A stretch of 64,000 bases of DNA from Rapana venosa (taxonomy: Eukaryota; Mollusca; Gastropoda; Neogastropoda; Muricidae): positions 53,934,229 to 53,998,228 of the forward strand of contig CM054157.1 of NCBI GenBank assembly GCA_028751875.1, written 5' to 3'. Position 1 is the first letter of the stretch, and every line of letters begins with the position of its first letter. Positions 45,577 to 58,062 of this stretch are shown here, piece after piece. The notes under the pieces are model-generated. The model ran no database searches and was not told the origin of the DNA. It saw only the letters and a program-made list of their open reading frames with translations. Both the position numbers and the translations under genes were made by a program.

Positions 45577-46076
45577 NNNNNNNNNNNNNNNNNNNNNNNN
45601 NNNNNNNNNNNNNNNNNNNNNNNNNNNNNNNNNNNNNNNNNNNNNNNNNNNNNNNNNNNNNNNNNNNNNNNNNNNNNNNNNNNNNNNNNNNNNNNNNNNN
45701 NNNNNNNNNNNNNNNNNNNNNNNNNNNNNNNNNNNNNNNNNNNNNNNNNNNNNNNNNNNNNNNNNNNNNNNNNNNNNNNNNNNNNNNNNNNNNNNNNNNN
45801 NNNNNNNNNNNNNNNNNNNNNNNNNNNNNNNNNNNNNNNNNNNNNNNNNNNNNNNNNNNNNNNNNNNNNNNNNNNNNNNNNNNNNNNNNNNNNNNNNNNN
45901 NNNNNNNNNNNNNNNNNNNNNNNNNNNNNNNNNNNNNNNNNNNNNNNNNNNNNNNNNNNNNNNNNNNNNNNNNNNNNNNNNNNNNNNNNNNNNNNNNNNN
46001 NNNNNNNNNNNNNNNNNNNNNNNNNNNNNNNNNNNNNNNNNNNNNNNNNNNNNNNNNNNNNNNNNNNNNNNNNNNN
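45577..46076. other. Assembly gap (500 N)
   Basis: Exactly 500 N. To the left is the 5' part of the minus-strand LINE, to the right a Polinton gene already in progress. The real gap size is unknown. Confidence 1.
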
Positions 46077-46419
46077 AGGTTATTTACCATATCAACACTT
46101 TGATGAGGTAAGAAAATACTTTGGTTCTGGTCAACACAATGATACCACTACTGGTGTTACAAGCAAATCTTTACATCTACATGATGTTAGGCTTCATGAA
46201 TACCTAACATCTAAATATGCATTGTGGGTTGACTTAAGATCAACAGATGATGATAAGATGCATGGTTCAGGAAGACGCATTGAAAACGGCTCAGAAGGAA
46301 TAACTATTCAAATAGAGAAAAAGCAAGAAAATGATGAGCCCATAAAAATCTATCTATTTGTAGTGATGGATGCACAACACAACATAGAAGGAAACATACT
46401 AAAAAAAGTTGTTTACTAA
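46077..46419 (+). CDS. Polinton virion-type protein, C-terminal part
   Basis: Open from the gap edge to TAA 46417-46419 (113 codons visible). The start is in the gap. Visible segments are YLPYQHFDEVRKYFG, TSKSLHLHDVRLHEYLTSKY, ALWVDLRSTDDDKMHGSGRR, then ITIQIEKK and a hydrophobic beta strand IYLFVVMDAQHNIEG near the end. The strand-rich C terminus and position directly before the ATPase are typical of this gene in invertebrate Polinton-type elements as far as I recall. It is probably structural, but I cannot name the function. The stop overlaps the next start by one base (TAATG). Confidence 0.65.
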
Positions 46420-47017
46420 TGGACCAGCTAAGTTTTCTACCAAAAGAAGCATGCTGCTCTCTAATATGTGAGCAAACTGGCTGTGGCAAGACTGTATTTG
46501 TTTTAGATTTTTTACAAACAGTGTACAAAAATCATTTCGAGTTCATTGTTATATTCTGTCCAACACTACACAACAATAAAACATAAAGAGAGAGAAAATT
46601 TATTTGGACAGATGAGAATATAATTATTGTTAATCCCTCTGGCAGGCTAAGTGAGTGTTTAGAATACTATTATAACCTGTTTGAAAATACAGTAACATTA
46701 TTTCTTATAGATGACTGCTCAGCCTATTGTGACATTGTTAAGAAAAGGAATAGTTTGTCTAAGCTTGCTTTCAGCGGGAGACATGCACAGATATCTGTTT
46801 GGATTTTATCACAGCGTTTTAGTTCTATTTTAAAAGACTTCGGAGAGCAATCAAAGGTTGTAGCTCTTTTTCACATGAAAGACAGAAATTGGTTTAATAA
46901 TTGCCTTCGTTTTTACAGATGGAGAAGAAAGAAAAAAATTAAGCTAAATTAAGAAGCTCAAAACATAGTAAACTTATATTGAAAACAGACCAGCCGACTA
47001 AATACTGCCTAGTGTGA
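46419..47017 (+). pseudogene. Polinton packaging ATPase (A32/FtsK-HerA type), two breaks
   Basis: The ATPase pumps DNA into the capsid. The ATG at 46419 overlaps the upstream stop. Walker A is EQTGCGKT (residues about 18-25) and Walker B is TLFLIDDCS (about residues 93-101, region 46695-46721). The conserved AFSGRHAQISVWILSQRFSSI segment at about 46770-46830 includes the sensor-type glutamine. There is one in-frame TAA at 46584-46586, and a frameshift near 46920-46945, after which the reading continues in another frame to a stop at 47015-47017. Length near 200 residues is normal for the family. Apart from these two breaks it is well preserved. Confidence 0.8.
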
Positions 47018-47857
47018 AATGCAATAGCTTATTTTTCCTTTACACAGACAGACCCGCTAAAGACAGCAACAACAACACACAGTTAGGCCTAGCCTTGACA
47101 CTTATGTTTGTTCAGGCATGCACTCCCACACACACAGAGAATGGGCTGCCATCAACTGTGCTGTATAGGCGGCATAGTAATGCCATTTCTTTTTTTCTCA
47201 GTGAACACTAGCACACACCCACAAAGTAGGCAGGGCCAAGTATTGCACAATCTCTGTAGTAGAGTTTATATTTATTAATTTTCACTTATCTATCGCCCTT
47301 CAGGGCAGCCCAGTGGGGAAGTCGGAATGCAATAGACTGGGCAGGAAGGCAGTGCTGGCAGGCATGGGATCGAACCTGTGTAGGGATAGCAGTAGCTACA
47401 GGTCCTACGTTTATGTGTTGTCTGTACTATGTTTGTGCTGTTAAGTGTTTGTGTGTATTATGTCCTGTTTGTACTATGTTGTGTTGTGCGTGTGTGTATT
47501 ATGTTGTCCTGTTATGTGTACTGATTACACGTGGTGTGTGAATGCATGTGTTGGCATCCAAACAGTCGTGAATGCTGGAAATCTTCTCTGCTACCCAAAG
47601 CTCCATTGCAGTGTCCTGCAAAATTGCTCTCCTTTTGTAATGGAGCCTGGGTAGCAGAGAAGGTTTTGCACTTTTTTATTTTTTACCAAAAATATCAGCA
47701 CAGCGTAGCATAAATCAAATAATAAAGAAGAAGTATTAGTTTCTTTCTTTTTTAGTATTTTTATATTAGTTCTTGACAAGATATTGTTTAACATACATTC
47801 CGATAATTTTATATTACCCATCAAAAATAAAATGGGATCATTTTCATGTTTAATAGT
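47018..47857. other. Polinton copy 3 noncoding end region
   Basis: No gene. It holds a CA/TG-rich part (47100-47560), GGGATCGAACC at about 47368 (reverse complement of a tRNA-type B box, possibly an old SINE on the minus strand), a long hairpin (47583-47662) and a few TTCTTGACAAG-like units before the palindrome. Related damaged copies are at 19154-19280 and 20930-21390. Confidence 0.55.
47583..47662. repeat. Hairpin, ~24-bp stem, ~31-nt loop
   Basis: CTTCTCTGCTACCC-AAGCTCCATT at the left pairs with AATGGAGCCTGGGTAGCAGAG at the right, with one bulge and one or two mismatches. Loop about 47608-47638. Confidence 0.8.
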
Positions 47858-48015
47858 GAGATAGGGAAAAAGCCGCTTCAAGGTGAACTGCTTAGTTTTT
47901 ATATAAAACTATGCAAGTTTTTGGTCTGATGAGGCGAAGCCGAATTGGACCAAAAGTTGCGTGGTTTTGGATAAAAAGTAAGTAGTTGAGCTTAAATGGG
48001 CTTTTTCCCTATCTC
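47858..48015. repeat. Terminal palindrome of Polinton copy 3 (158 bp)
   Basis: Starts GAGATAGGGAAAAAGCC and ends with its exact reverse complement. The interior is an imperfect palindrome with a central segment GGTCTGATGAGGCGAAGCCGAATTGGACC. It aligns in reverse to 32689-32828. Confidence 0.85.
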
Positions 48016-48157
48016 CATCCTTTAAAGGCATAATAAGCACAACACACATTCACAGTCATAAACACATCTGTTTAGTGTTGCACAATTTTTGTTTCTTTCT
48101 GAGTGGGTCGTCCTTTCTACTAAAGATGAGTAAGTATTCCTCAAGTTACTTCTAGGT

Positions 48158-48400
48158 GGAAGATTAATCAAGTTAATATCTTGAAATGAAATGGCCCCTA
48201 ATCCTCTGACAAGACAACAGTGCTGTGTAAGTAAAAGAGTTAAAATATTTTTATAATTTATTTTGTTAGTCACATAGGAAGATTAATCAAGTTAATAATT
48301 ATCTTGAAATGAAACGGCCCTTAATCCTATGACAAGACAACAGGGCTGTGTAAGTAAAAGAATTAAAATATTTTTATAATTTATTTTGTTAGTCACCTAG
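48158..48400. repeat. Tandem duplication, unit ~120 bp
   Basis: GGAAGATTAATCAAGTTAAT starts at 48158 and again at 48277. The two units run to about 48276 and 48400 with only a few differences. Between 48016 and 48157 nothing is recognised. Confidence 0.9.
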
Positions 48401-48449
48401 TAATTATGATGTGTGTTTCTTCATTCATGTTTTTGAAGGTCACCCCATC

Positions 48450-48830
48450 GTTTTATAATTTACACTTTCCTTTACTCTTATTTCTTCTTTCCATCCATAG
48501 TTTTTACCTTCTTTTACCAGTTCCTTTTTATTTATTTTTATTTCTTGTTTTTTTAGTTTTCTTTAATCACTTCTGATTTCTTTCTGTAGTTTCCATTATA
48601 AATTTAACTTGACAAGTTCAAGTTTCAGCACAAAATTATAACTTATTACCTCTCCATCCCAACAGCCTACCTGAATAGATAAAATGAATCCTTTTTTCCA
48701 GACCTGCCCTGGGCAAAGGCAAAAGTGATTAGTTGTGTTTTGAATTTACAGTGTTCACTTTGATGAGAACTATTTATCTCTTCTATCTAACCACTACCAA
48801 TTAGTGATGAGAGGATAAGAGCCATCCTAT
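48450..48830. repeat. Dispersed repeat, inverted relative to 26210-26560
   Basis: Shared words in reverse orientation include TTAACTTGACAAGTT and GAGAACTATTTATCTCTTCTA. Noncoding. It lies before a SINE-type tail in both places. Confidence 0.6.
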
Positions 48831-48859
48831 CTAATGAGAGTTGCATGCCTGTAAATGAT

Positions 48860-48920
48860 TGAGTGCAAGCGCTTCGATTTGTTTGTTTTTTACAAGATTC
48901 GGCGCTATATAAATTCCATA

Positions 48921-48960
<40 letters not shown>

Positions 48961-49010
48961 GTTATTATTATTATCATTATTATTATTTTTTATTTTTTAT
49001 TTTTTTTTTT
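48860..49010 (+). repeat. SINE/LINE 3' tail with (ATT)n
   Basis: AAGCGCTTCGATTTG, ACAAGATTCGGCGCTATATAAATTCC, then about 14 ATT units degenerating into T runs. The SINE body upstream is missing. Confidence 0.75.
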
Positions 49011-49079
49011 ATAATGAGTTACAATAACACCTGTTGCCCTACTTCATAAATAGGGAAAGTGCACTATCCTTCACTTCGA

Positions 49080-50000
49080 AAAATATACTAGAAGTAGCAA
49101 TAATAAACTTGGGCACTTTTCACCACCACAACCCGAAAAACAATGATAACCATACACCCCCACATGTGCACAATTCTACACCTGTGCACATGACAATTTT
49201 GTGGATCAAAAAAATATGAATTCAAACATAAAAATACCACATTTGAGCATAACTGAAGTTTATCAGTCCCTTCAACACTTAAAACAAACTAATAGTTGTG
49301 GTCCTAATTGTCTGGATGGAAACATTCTCAAAACTGCAGCTTCAGTCATAGCTGAAACACTCACTTTTTTCTACAACTTGTGCATTGCAAAGTGTCTCTT
49401 TTCCATTACAATTCAGACTAGCAAAGATAATTCCGTTTTATAAAGTGGGTGACTCTTCAAACCCAAGTAACTATAGGCTAATATCAGTACTATCATTTAT
49501 GTCCAAGCCTTTTAAAAAAAACAAATCTACAAACACCTTAGCCAACATTTATAACATAACACTCTTTTAATTGGTAACCAGTCAGGATTCAGGAAAAAAA
49601 TCACTCATACCACATAGCTCTTGCTAACATTGTAGACACTTGACACAAAGATACACAATTAATGATAAAAAATATATAGTGGAGCCCTTATTGTCGACTT
49701 TGCCAAAGCTTTTGATACAATTGAACACAAGTTGCTATACACAAAACTGTCAGTATATGGCTTATCTGATAACAGTCTGATGTTAATCAGATCATTCTTG
49801 CATAAAAAACAATATAGATTGGTCAATATCATTAAAACATATAGCTTACTGGAAAAGTATGGAATATAACAAGGATCTGTTTTAGGCCCACTTTTATTTT
49901 CTATATAATTATGCTAATGACTTTCTACTCCATATCAACAAATTATAGGATATTTATTTGCAATGACACTACAGCTCATACTAGTCATACCAGTCTTAGA
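49080..50000 (+). pseudogene. CR1/Jockey-group LINE reverse transcriptase fragment
   Basis: Plus strand: ISITEVYQSLQHLKQT-like linker (about 49240), a GPNCLDGNILKTAA block (about 49300), the fingers (NPSNYRLIS-like, about 49460), NQSGFRKK (about 49580), LIVDFAKAFDTIEHKLL (about 49690, first catalytic block intact) and QGSVLGPLLFSI (about 49870). The ADD block is lost near 49950. It is the same family as 431-1830 in opposite orientation. Frame breaks lie at about 49440, 49640 and 49900. Confidence 0.75.
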
Positions 50001-50720
50001 AAACTATTGACCTCATTACTAGGTAGAACTGATACTCGAAGTATCTTATAACAGGTTCACCAACTATTATAGTGGGGTTCAGCTACAGAAAATCCATGGA
50101 AAGGAAAAAGTGGATAGACAAGTGTGACTCCATGATGAATGTAGTCCTATTTAAACCTACGAAAATAATCTTACTAGGTGACTTCAATATTGATCTAGTA
50201 AAAGTAAACAACCAATGGACCTAACTTATGAACTTATTCAACCTTCACCAATTAGTTACTTCACCCACAAGAGTCACATCAAATTCTAACACAATTATTG
50301 ATCACATCTACGTGTCAGACCCTAAAACATCATAGAAATGTGTGTCCCTGTATTTAACAGCAGCGATCGCTACCCAGTCTGTACCACATGGTCAAAGAAA
50401 GGAACAAAAATTCCCAAACCTAGCCAAAGTACTATTACCTATCGTTCTTTTGCAAAAAAAAAGAGCAGCTTTTCTTACAAGATCGTAGCAATTACATGTA
50501 CTCGGAAACTTTCAATTATATTTTTATCCGATCTGGCCATTGAGTTCTGGATAAAAGTAGTTACTGAAATCTTAAACAAGCATGCTCAATAAAAAAAACC
50601 CATCAGGATCAAACATGTCCCCAAACTGCCTTCTTTTACAAAAAAAATAGAAGCATGTTATCCCAGAGATTTCTTAAAAGAACATAAATATTATGAGGAG
50701 TCGTTCAAAATGTGGACCAT
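50001..50720 (+). pseudogene. LINE endonuclease fragment placed after the RT fragment
   Basis: Plus strand: KIILLGDFNIDLVKVNN (about 50160-50210, AP-endonuclease catalytic block), LVTSPTRVT and TIIDHIYVSDP (50245-50325), CVPVFNSSDRYPV-like (50340-50385, the SD-H region with H replaced by R), then a linker to about 50720. In a LINE the endonuclease should precede the reverse transcriptase, so this piece comes from another insertion or a rearrangement. Confidence 0.65.
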
Positions 50721-51483
<763 letters not shown>

Positions 51484-51699
51484 CGTCCTCTGGACAAGAT
51501 GTATTCAAGAGGAGCTCCAGAGTGTGACCAAGTGAAACGTCCAGGGTTTCAGTGACCAGTGGTGTATTCTTCTGAGTTGCAGTGTTCAATTTAAGTGGTG
51601 TTGTGGTGAAGTGATGATGTGAAATGGCTGTGAAATCAAGCATGTGAGTGCCAACAACAGTTTATATATGCATTTATTAATTTGTACATGTACATTACA

Positions 51700-52316
51700 G
51701 TCAGGTCAGAGGTGTCCTCTGCTACCAGTAACCATCGAACCCGGTACCACCTGTGACATGTGGGGAGTCAACCAAACCCAAAAATCACGCCTGGAGATGG
51801 ATGGGCGCTGCCAGGCTACTTTTGCCCAAGACACGCTAAATGGAACGGACGAAAATAAAGAATATACCGGATCGGTCGCCACCCGGGTCAACAAGGACTG
51901 CGCCTTCCGTCTGCCACCAGGGCGGAGGCGCCAAGTGTGCTACTGGTGGAACCCCCACAAAAAAAATCAGAGGAAGGGACTACATCACCATCGCAACGTG
52001 GAACGTAAGAAGTCTGGCCCAAACAGGCAAACTCCAAGATCTGCTATACGAGCTGGACAGGTACACCTGGCATCTGGTAAGTCTCTGTGAGGTCAGATGG
52101 AAGGAGCACAGTGAACACCATACTAACGAGGGACATATGCTCTACTATAGCTAGAAATGTATAGTGGGCATAGGGCTGGTGGATCGGTGGTCTAGAGGTA
52201 ACGCGCCTGTCTAGAAAGCGAAAAGTCCGGGTCTGAAGTGTGCGGCGGTTCGTACCCCGTTTGGACTGGAAATTTTTTCCCCATCCATTAGACCATGAGT
52301 GGTGGTCTGGGCGCTA

Positions 52317-52347
<31 letters not shown>

Positions 52348-52646
52348 CGTGTGTTACACGTAATTATTTAGCGCACGTAAAAAAAACCACGGCAACAAGA
52401 GAGTTGTCCCTGGCAAAATTCTTAGAAAAAAGCCACTCTGATAGGGAAACAAATACAGCTGCAGCACAAAAAAAAAGGGTGAAAGGGTGGCGCAGCGCTA
52501 ATTGGCGATGCTTTCTCCCGCTCTCCCCGGGGAGAGCAGCCCAAATTTTACGGAGAGAAATCTGCTGTGACTTAAAGTGGTATGAAATAAAATCTGAGCG
52601 CTTTGATTTGTTGCTTTACAAGATTCAGTGCTATATAAATTCCATA

Positions 52647-52680
<34 letters not shown>

Positions 52681-55545
52681 GCGGAGAGCAGGACAAACAT
52701 GTCAATGGCGTAGGCATGCTTGTCAACAAGAACATTAAGAACTCGGTAATAGGGTACTACCCAGTAAACAGCCGGCTTATGGCCATCTCTGCCTCAGGGC
52801 AGTCTCATTCAATATCACAGTGATTCAAGCCTACGCACCAACAACGGATCACGATGATGAAGACGTAGAGGAATTCTACAACCAGCTACAGGGCATCATC
52901 GATAAGATGAACAAGAAAGACATCTTCATCATCCAGGGAGACTGGAACACCAAGGTGGGCAGAGACGCACTGAAAGACTGGAGCAAATTCTGCAGTCCCT
53001 CCTGTATTGCAATCACCTATGAGCGAGGACTCCCACTACTGGAATTTGCCAGCTACAACCACATGGTGTTCGCCAATACCCTTGGATAACACAAGGCATC
53101 CCGACGCTGGACATGGCATGCACCCAATGGGATCCATCACAACCAGATTGACTACATCCTGGTGCAGAACCGATTTCGATCTGGCATTAACAGATCCAAG
53201 ACGACGACATTCCCAGGTGCAGAAACTGACAGCGATCATGACTTCGTGCTCCTGAACTTTAGAGTCCGATTGAAGAAGATCAATAAGACAAAGAACACCA
53301 GACTCAAGTTCAACCTGGGCAGACTAAAGGACCCCACCATCGCTGAGTCCTTCCAAGCGACAATAGGAGGGAAATTCGCACCACTGCTGGCACTTGAAGA
53401 AGATGCCGAAACGATGACCATCATTTTTAATGCAGTGATGACTGAGACAGCAAGCATACTCCTTGGCAAACATTGCCATAAAAACACAACCATGGGCCAC
53501 AGATGAAATCTTTAATATGTGTGACAAAAGACGAGACCTGAAGAGGAGCAAGAACATTACAGGAGCAGTTGAGTACAGAGAAGTAAACAAGAAGATCAGG
53601 AGAGACATGAGGAAGACCATGGGGGAATGGATAGAGAAACAATGTACAGAAATCGAAGAGAGCCTGACAGCAGAAGAGCACACCAGACTGTGAAAGAGCT
53701 CACCAAACAGAAACAGGCAAGAGTCAGTAACATCCAGGACAAAGGAGGGAATTGCCTAACAGAAAAGAGGTAAAACGTTGGCAGTTGGACGGAATACTGT
53801 TCAGAACTCTACAATCAGCAGACGCTAGGCGACCCCAGCGTACTTGCAAGCCAAGTCTCATCGAATATAGACAACTTCCGAATTCTACGTGAGGAAGTAG
53901 AAGTAGTAATTAGATCGCTGAAGAAAGGAAAATCAGCAGGAATTGACAACATCCCAGCAGAGCTGATCCAACACGGGGGAGAAGCAGTGACAGACACCCT
54001 TACAAGTATCTGCAACAAGATTTGGCAGACCGGAGAGTGGCCTACACCATGGACCCAGTCACTCATCATCACTCTCCCCAAGAGAGGAAATCTCCAGCAG
54101 TGCCAAAACTACAGGACAATCAGCCTCATAAGTCATGCCAGTAAAGTCATGCTGAAAGTGATCCTGAACAGGCTGAAGCCACAGGCAGAAGAGATCATCG
54201 CCGAAGAGCAGGCCGGTTTCCGCCCAAATAGAAGCACCACAGATATTCAACCTGAGGGTTTTGTGTGAGAAATACAGCCAGCATCAACAAGACATCTTCC
54301 ACGTCTTCATTAATTTTAAGAAGGCCTTCGATAGAGTATGGCATGACACTCTGTGGGCCACCATGAACAAATTCAACATGGGCCAGAAGCTGATTCACAC
54401 CATCAAGGAACTCTACTTAAAGGCCACCAGTGCAGTACTCGTACAGGGCACGGTAGAGGAATGGTTCCCTACCTCAGTTGGGGTCCGACAGGGATGTCTG
54501 CTGTCACCGACACTGTTTAACATTTTCCTCCAACGCATCATGACTGACGCCTTGGACGATCACACAGACACAGTCAGCATTGGAGGGCGAACAATCACCA
54601 ACCTCAGGTTTATTGATGACATTGAGGGTCTGGCGGGAAATAAAGAGGAACTGGCCAACCTAGTGAAGCAACTGGACGAAATATCCTCACGATACGGCAT
54701 GGAAATCAGCGCCGAGAAAACCAAGCTCATGTCAAACAGTGCTCAGCCAATCACCACCAATATCACTCTCAGCGGAAAAGAACAGGAGACAGTTGACCAT
54801 TTCAAGTACCTTGGAGCCATCATAAGTGAGGAGGGATCGAAGTCCGAAATCCTAGCAGGAGCGGCACAAACAGCAGCAGCAATGGTAGAGACTAAAGACC
54901 ATATGGAGAGACAGAAACATCCCTCTTGGAACTAAGGTAAAGTTACTAAACGCGCTAGTCACCTCAATCATGCTTTACACATGTGTGGCATGGACACTGA
55001 ACGCAGACCTACAAAGGAGGATCCAAGCAGTAGAAATGAGATGACTCAGAAGGCTCCTTGGCATCTCATACAAGGACCATGTCACCAACAATGAAGTCCG
55101 CAAAAAGATCACTCAACAAGTGCGGGACTATGAAGACCTACTGACCAAGGCAAAAATGAGAAAACTCAGATGGTAAGGGCACGTAATACGCCCAGAAGGA
55201 CATGCAAAGACCATCCTGCAAGGAACAGTCCAGGGGAAGGGAAGACGGGGCAGACAGAGAAGAAAGTGGGCCAACGACATCCGTGATTGGACAGGGAAGA
55301 ACTTCAGTGTCACCCAGGCACTCGCCCACGACCGTGCTAAGTCGAGCCAGCTGGTCCACCGTTCGTCCACCATGCAGCACCCCTACGACCCTGGCGGGTT
55401 ACGGAACCAGTGAACAGTGAACATGTGTGTACCTAAACTATGTAAGGGCCACATCAAACCTTCCCTCTTAATGAGGGCTGGTGGGGGACCCTCGCCTTGT
55501 CCTTTGGTGTGCCTTTTTTTCCTCCTTCAATCAACCATGTGAACT
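51700..55545 (+). pseudogene. RTE-like LINE, copy 2 (endonuclease and reverse transcriptase)
   Basis: More complete than copy 1. Endonuclease: TIATWNVRSLAQTGKLQDL (about 51990-52045), interrupted by a SINE at 52152-52676, then SGEQDKHVNGVGML, VIQAYAPTTDHDDED (about 52820), IIQGDWNTKVG (about 52930), HHNQIDYILVQ (about 53140) and DSDHDFVLLNF (about 53230). Reverse transcriptase: KSAGIDNIPAELIQHGGEA (about 53935), FKKAFDRVWHDTLW (about 54320), GVRQGCLLSPTLFNIFL (about 54485) and LRFIDDIEGLAG (about 54605; FIDD where copy 1 has FADD), with MEISAEKTKLM following. Frame breaks occur at about 53090, 53690, 54240 and 54930. The C-terminal arm ends at about 55415. A cysteine/arginine-rich 5' region at 51700-51970 may be leader or ORF1-like. 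Confidence 0.85.
52152..52676 (+). mobile_element. tRNA-derived SINE (family 2), complete, inside the RTE endonuclease
   Basis: A box at about 52175 (GGTGGTCTAGAGG), B-box-like GGTTCGTACCCCG at about 52249, a long body with GGCAACAAGAGAGTTGTCCC and CCGCTCTCCCCGGGGAGAG, 3' module GCGCTTTGATTTGTTGC...GCTATATAAATTCC and an (ATT)n tail. TATAGC occurs at 52146-52151 and 52677-52682 as target duplication. Removing the insert rejoins the endonuclease frame at LYYSG. Confidence 0.9.
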
Positions 55546-56692
55546 GCTCCAACACACTTTCAACAATGCGACCAACAACCAGATCTGTAAGCGCAAGACA
55601 CTCACTAGCATTAGAAAATATCCAGTTCACTAAAGACAGTCGTCAGGTAAAATTCATTACAGCTTACAACCATCTACCAACATGAAGAACTGTACTACAC
55701 AATAGATATATCGACACACTCAAGTCAGACACTGCAACAACCATATGGCAAGACTGAACACAATTAAAAGAAATCATACCAAATCTTGACACATATTTAA
55801 CCACACTTCCACCACAACTCTTCAAGACATTTCTACAGCTCTTCTTTGACGAGGCATAGCTCTTTACGATCACAGTGTACCACACTGAGTGCTTGCCAGT
55901 ACACAACACGTTGCCTGTCACTGCCATCCCCCTAAAGGCAGACAGTCCTTTCACCATGTTGCCAGGAGACAAACAGTCATCTGCGCCGTTACCTAACCCT
56001 ATACTCCCTTCTTCCTCAACTCCAAGCCTGCCCTCTCAGTGTTCAGATGACACCATTTTTACTGAACCATCTCCACAGCAACCCCAGCTCACTTCTGTCC
56101 CTCCAGCTGCTCAATCAGTATAGACCATTCCTCCCCCCTATCCCCATCCCCCCTGACGATGACATCATTCTCCAACAAACCCCTTTGATCCCATCTCCTT
56201 CCCTCTATTCTACCACCCCTCTCCACCCAGACCCAAAGCTACCCCCTCCTCCCCTGACCCTAGCCTTTCTATTCCTACATCTCAACACCTCCCTCTGCCT
56301 TAACAACCATGTCCAACAATCACACACCTGCAAAAATCTTCCATTCAGTCTCTCAGCTTGAGCACAGTATCTGCTATCACACATCTCCAATGCCAACTGT
56401 CCACAGCCATCTCCACTATCAATGCCCTCAAAGCACAAGTTGACACATTACAGACATAGAACAAACACTTGCACAAACGGATAGAGAAAACAGCCAACGC
56501 CAGCAAGGACAGCACAGTCCATACAAAAAAACCATATAAAAGCCACAGAACAAGCACTGAAGTCCACCATTGCTGACCTTACTCGGCAAAACACCCAACT
56601 ACAGACAACGGTTGACAAATAAGCCAAAAGCTTGTCTGCTTTCAATTATTGGCAAAACCACATGAAAAAAGAAAACAATATATTCTTCTTCT

Positions 56693-58062
56693 TCAAGTGT
56701 CCGGTCTGGTCCTGCAGACATCGACGATCATGGCTCTCCATTCTTCCCTGTTCTCGGTCCCTCTCATGAGCTCATTGTTAGTGCCCTCTTTATTCGTTGC
56801 GAATTTGTTTAAGCTGTCTGTGAATTTTGTGCGTTGTCTTCCTCTGCTCTTGTTTCCACAGATTTTGCCACTCCATAACAGTTTCTCTAGTCCGTCAGCC
56901 CTGATTATATGGCCGAAAAATTTGAGCTGTCTTTCTCTGATGGTGTTGAGAAGGGATCTCTTGTACTCAGCCATTTCCATTACTTCTGCATTAGTTTTTC
57001 TTTTTGTCCATGAGATTTTCATTATTCTCCGGATGAACCACATTTCCACTGCTTCTAGTCGCTGTTCTGTGTCTTTGGCTAGGGTCCAGCACTCACATCC
57101 GTACAGAAGAATGGACCATACGTAGGCTCTCAAAACATGGATCTTTGTCTTGAGGCTTATCTTACTGTTGGTAAAAATGCATTTCATGTTGTTAAAAGTT
57201 GCCTTAGATTGACCGATTCTCTTCTTGATTTCTGTGTCACACTTGCCGTCCGGGTGATAGTACAACCAAGGTATTTAAAGGTGTTTACTTGTCTGATTCT
57301 CTCTCCTTTACAGGCTATGTTGCATTGTGGTATAACAGCTTTTTTCGAGATCACCATGCATTCTGTCTTCTTTGCATTGAGCTGTAATCCTTTCTTTTCG
57401 CTTTCGTCTGTTACTGTTGTTAAAATCTTTTGCAGTTTTTCTTCAGAGTCGGCGATAAGGACTGTGTCATCTGCATATCTCAGGTTGTTGATGTTGTGGC
57501 CACCTACACTAATTCCCTCATGATTCTCAATATTTCGTAGAATTATTTCACTATATACATTAAATAAATCAGGCGAGAACACGCAGCCCTGCCTCACACC
57601 CCTGCAGATTGGTCTATATTGACTGATGTTATTGTCGACTCTAATGGCTGCCTCCTGTTCCCAATATATGTTTCTGAGGACTCGAAGATCTTTCCCGTCG
57701 ATGTATAGCCTGCCAGAATATCAAACAAGTTGGAGTGTCGTACTTTGTCGAACGCTTTTGAGTAGTCAATGAAGCAGAGGTACAGGTCTTTCTGGACCTC
57801 GATGGATCTTTCCATGAGAGTTTTCAATGCGAAGATTGCATTTCTGGTGCCTTTGTCTGCCATGAATCCAAATTGCGTTTCTGATATTTCTGGGAGTATT
57901 TTATTTCTCATTCTCTTCATGAGTATTCGTAAAAGAACTTTGGTGAGGTGACTCATCAGGCTGATTGTACGATGTTGGTCACATTCAGCTGTACCCAGTT
58001 TCTTAGGGATCGCAATGTAGATGGACTTCTTCATATCTGTCGGAATCTCTCCTGTGTCATAT
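56693..58062 (-). pseudogene. RTE reverse transcriptase, 3' half of the inverted element
   Basis: Minus strand in three overlapping frames (57594-58034, 57184-57597, 56693-57265): SLMSHLTKVLLRILMKRM and FGFMADKGTRNAIFALKTL, CFIDYSKAFDKVRHSNLF (about 57745-57800, first catalytic block), MRQGCVFSPDLFNVY (about 57560), LRYADDTVLIADSEEKL (about 57440-57490, catalytic YADD intact) and a C-terminal GCECWTLAKDTEQRLEA and KFFGHIIRADGLEKLL. The stop lies about ten bases from the GAA tail, so the 3' untranslated region is very short, as in RTE elements. Two frameshifts. Confidence 0.85.

Larger units (their letters stand above)
46077..48015. mobile_element. Polinton/Maverick element, copy 3 (other end, with ATPase)
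   Basis: Starts within a gene at the gap, continues with the packaging ATPase and a noncoding end region of about 840 bp, and closes with the 158-bp palindrome. It shows gene content not preserved in copies 1 and 2 and carries the fewest breaks of the three pieces. Confidence 0.8.
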
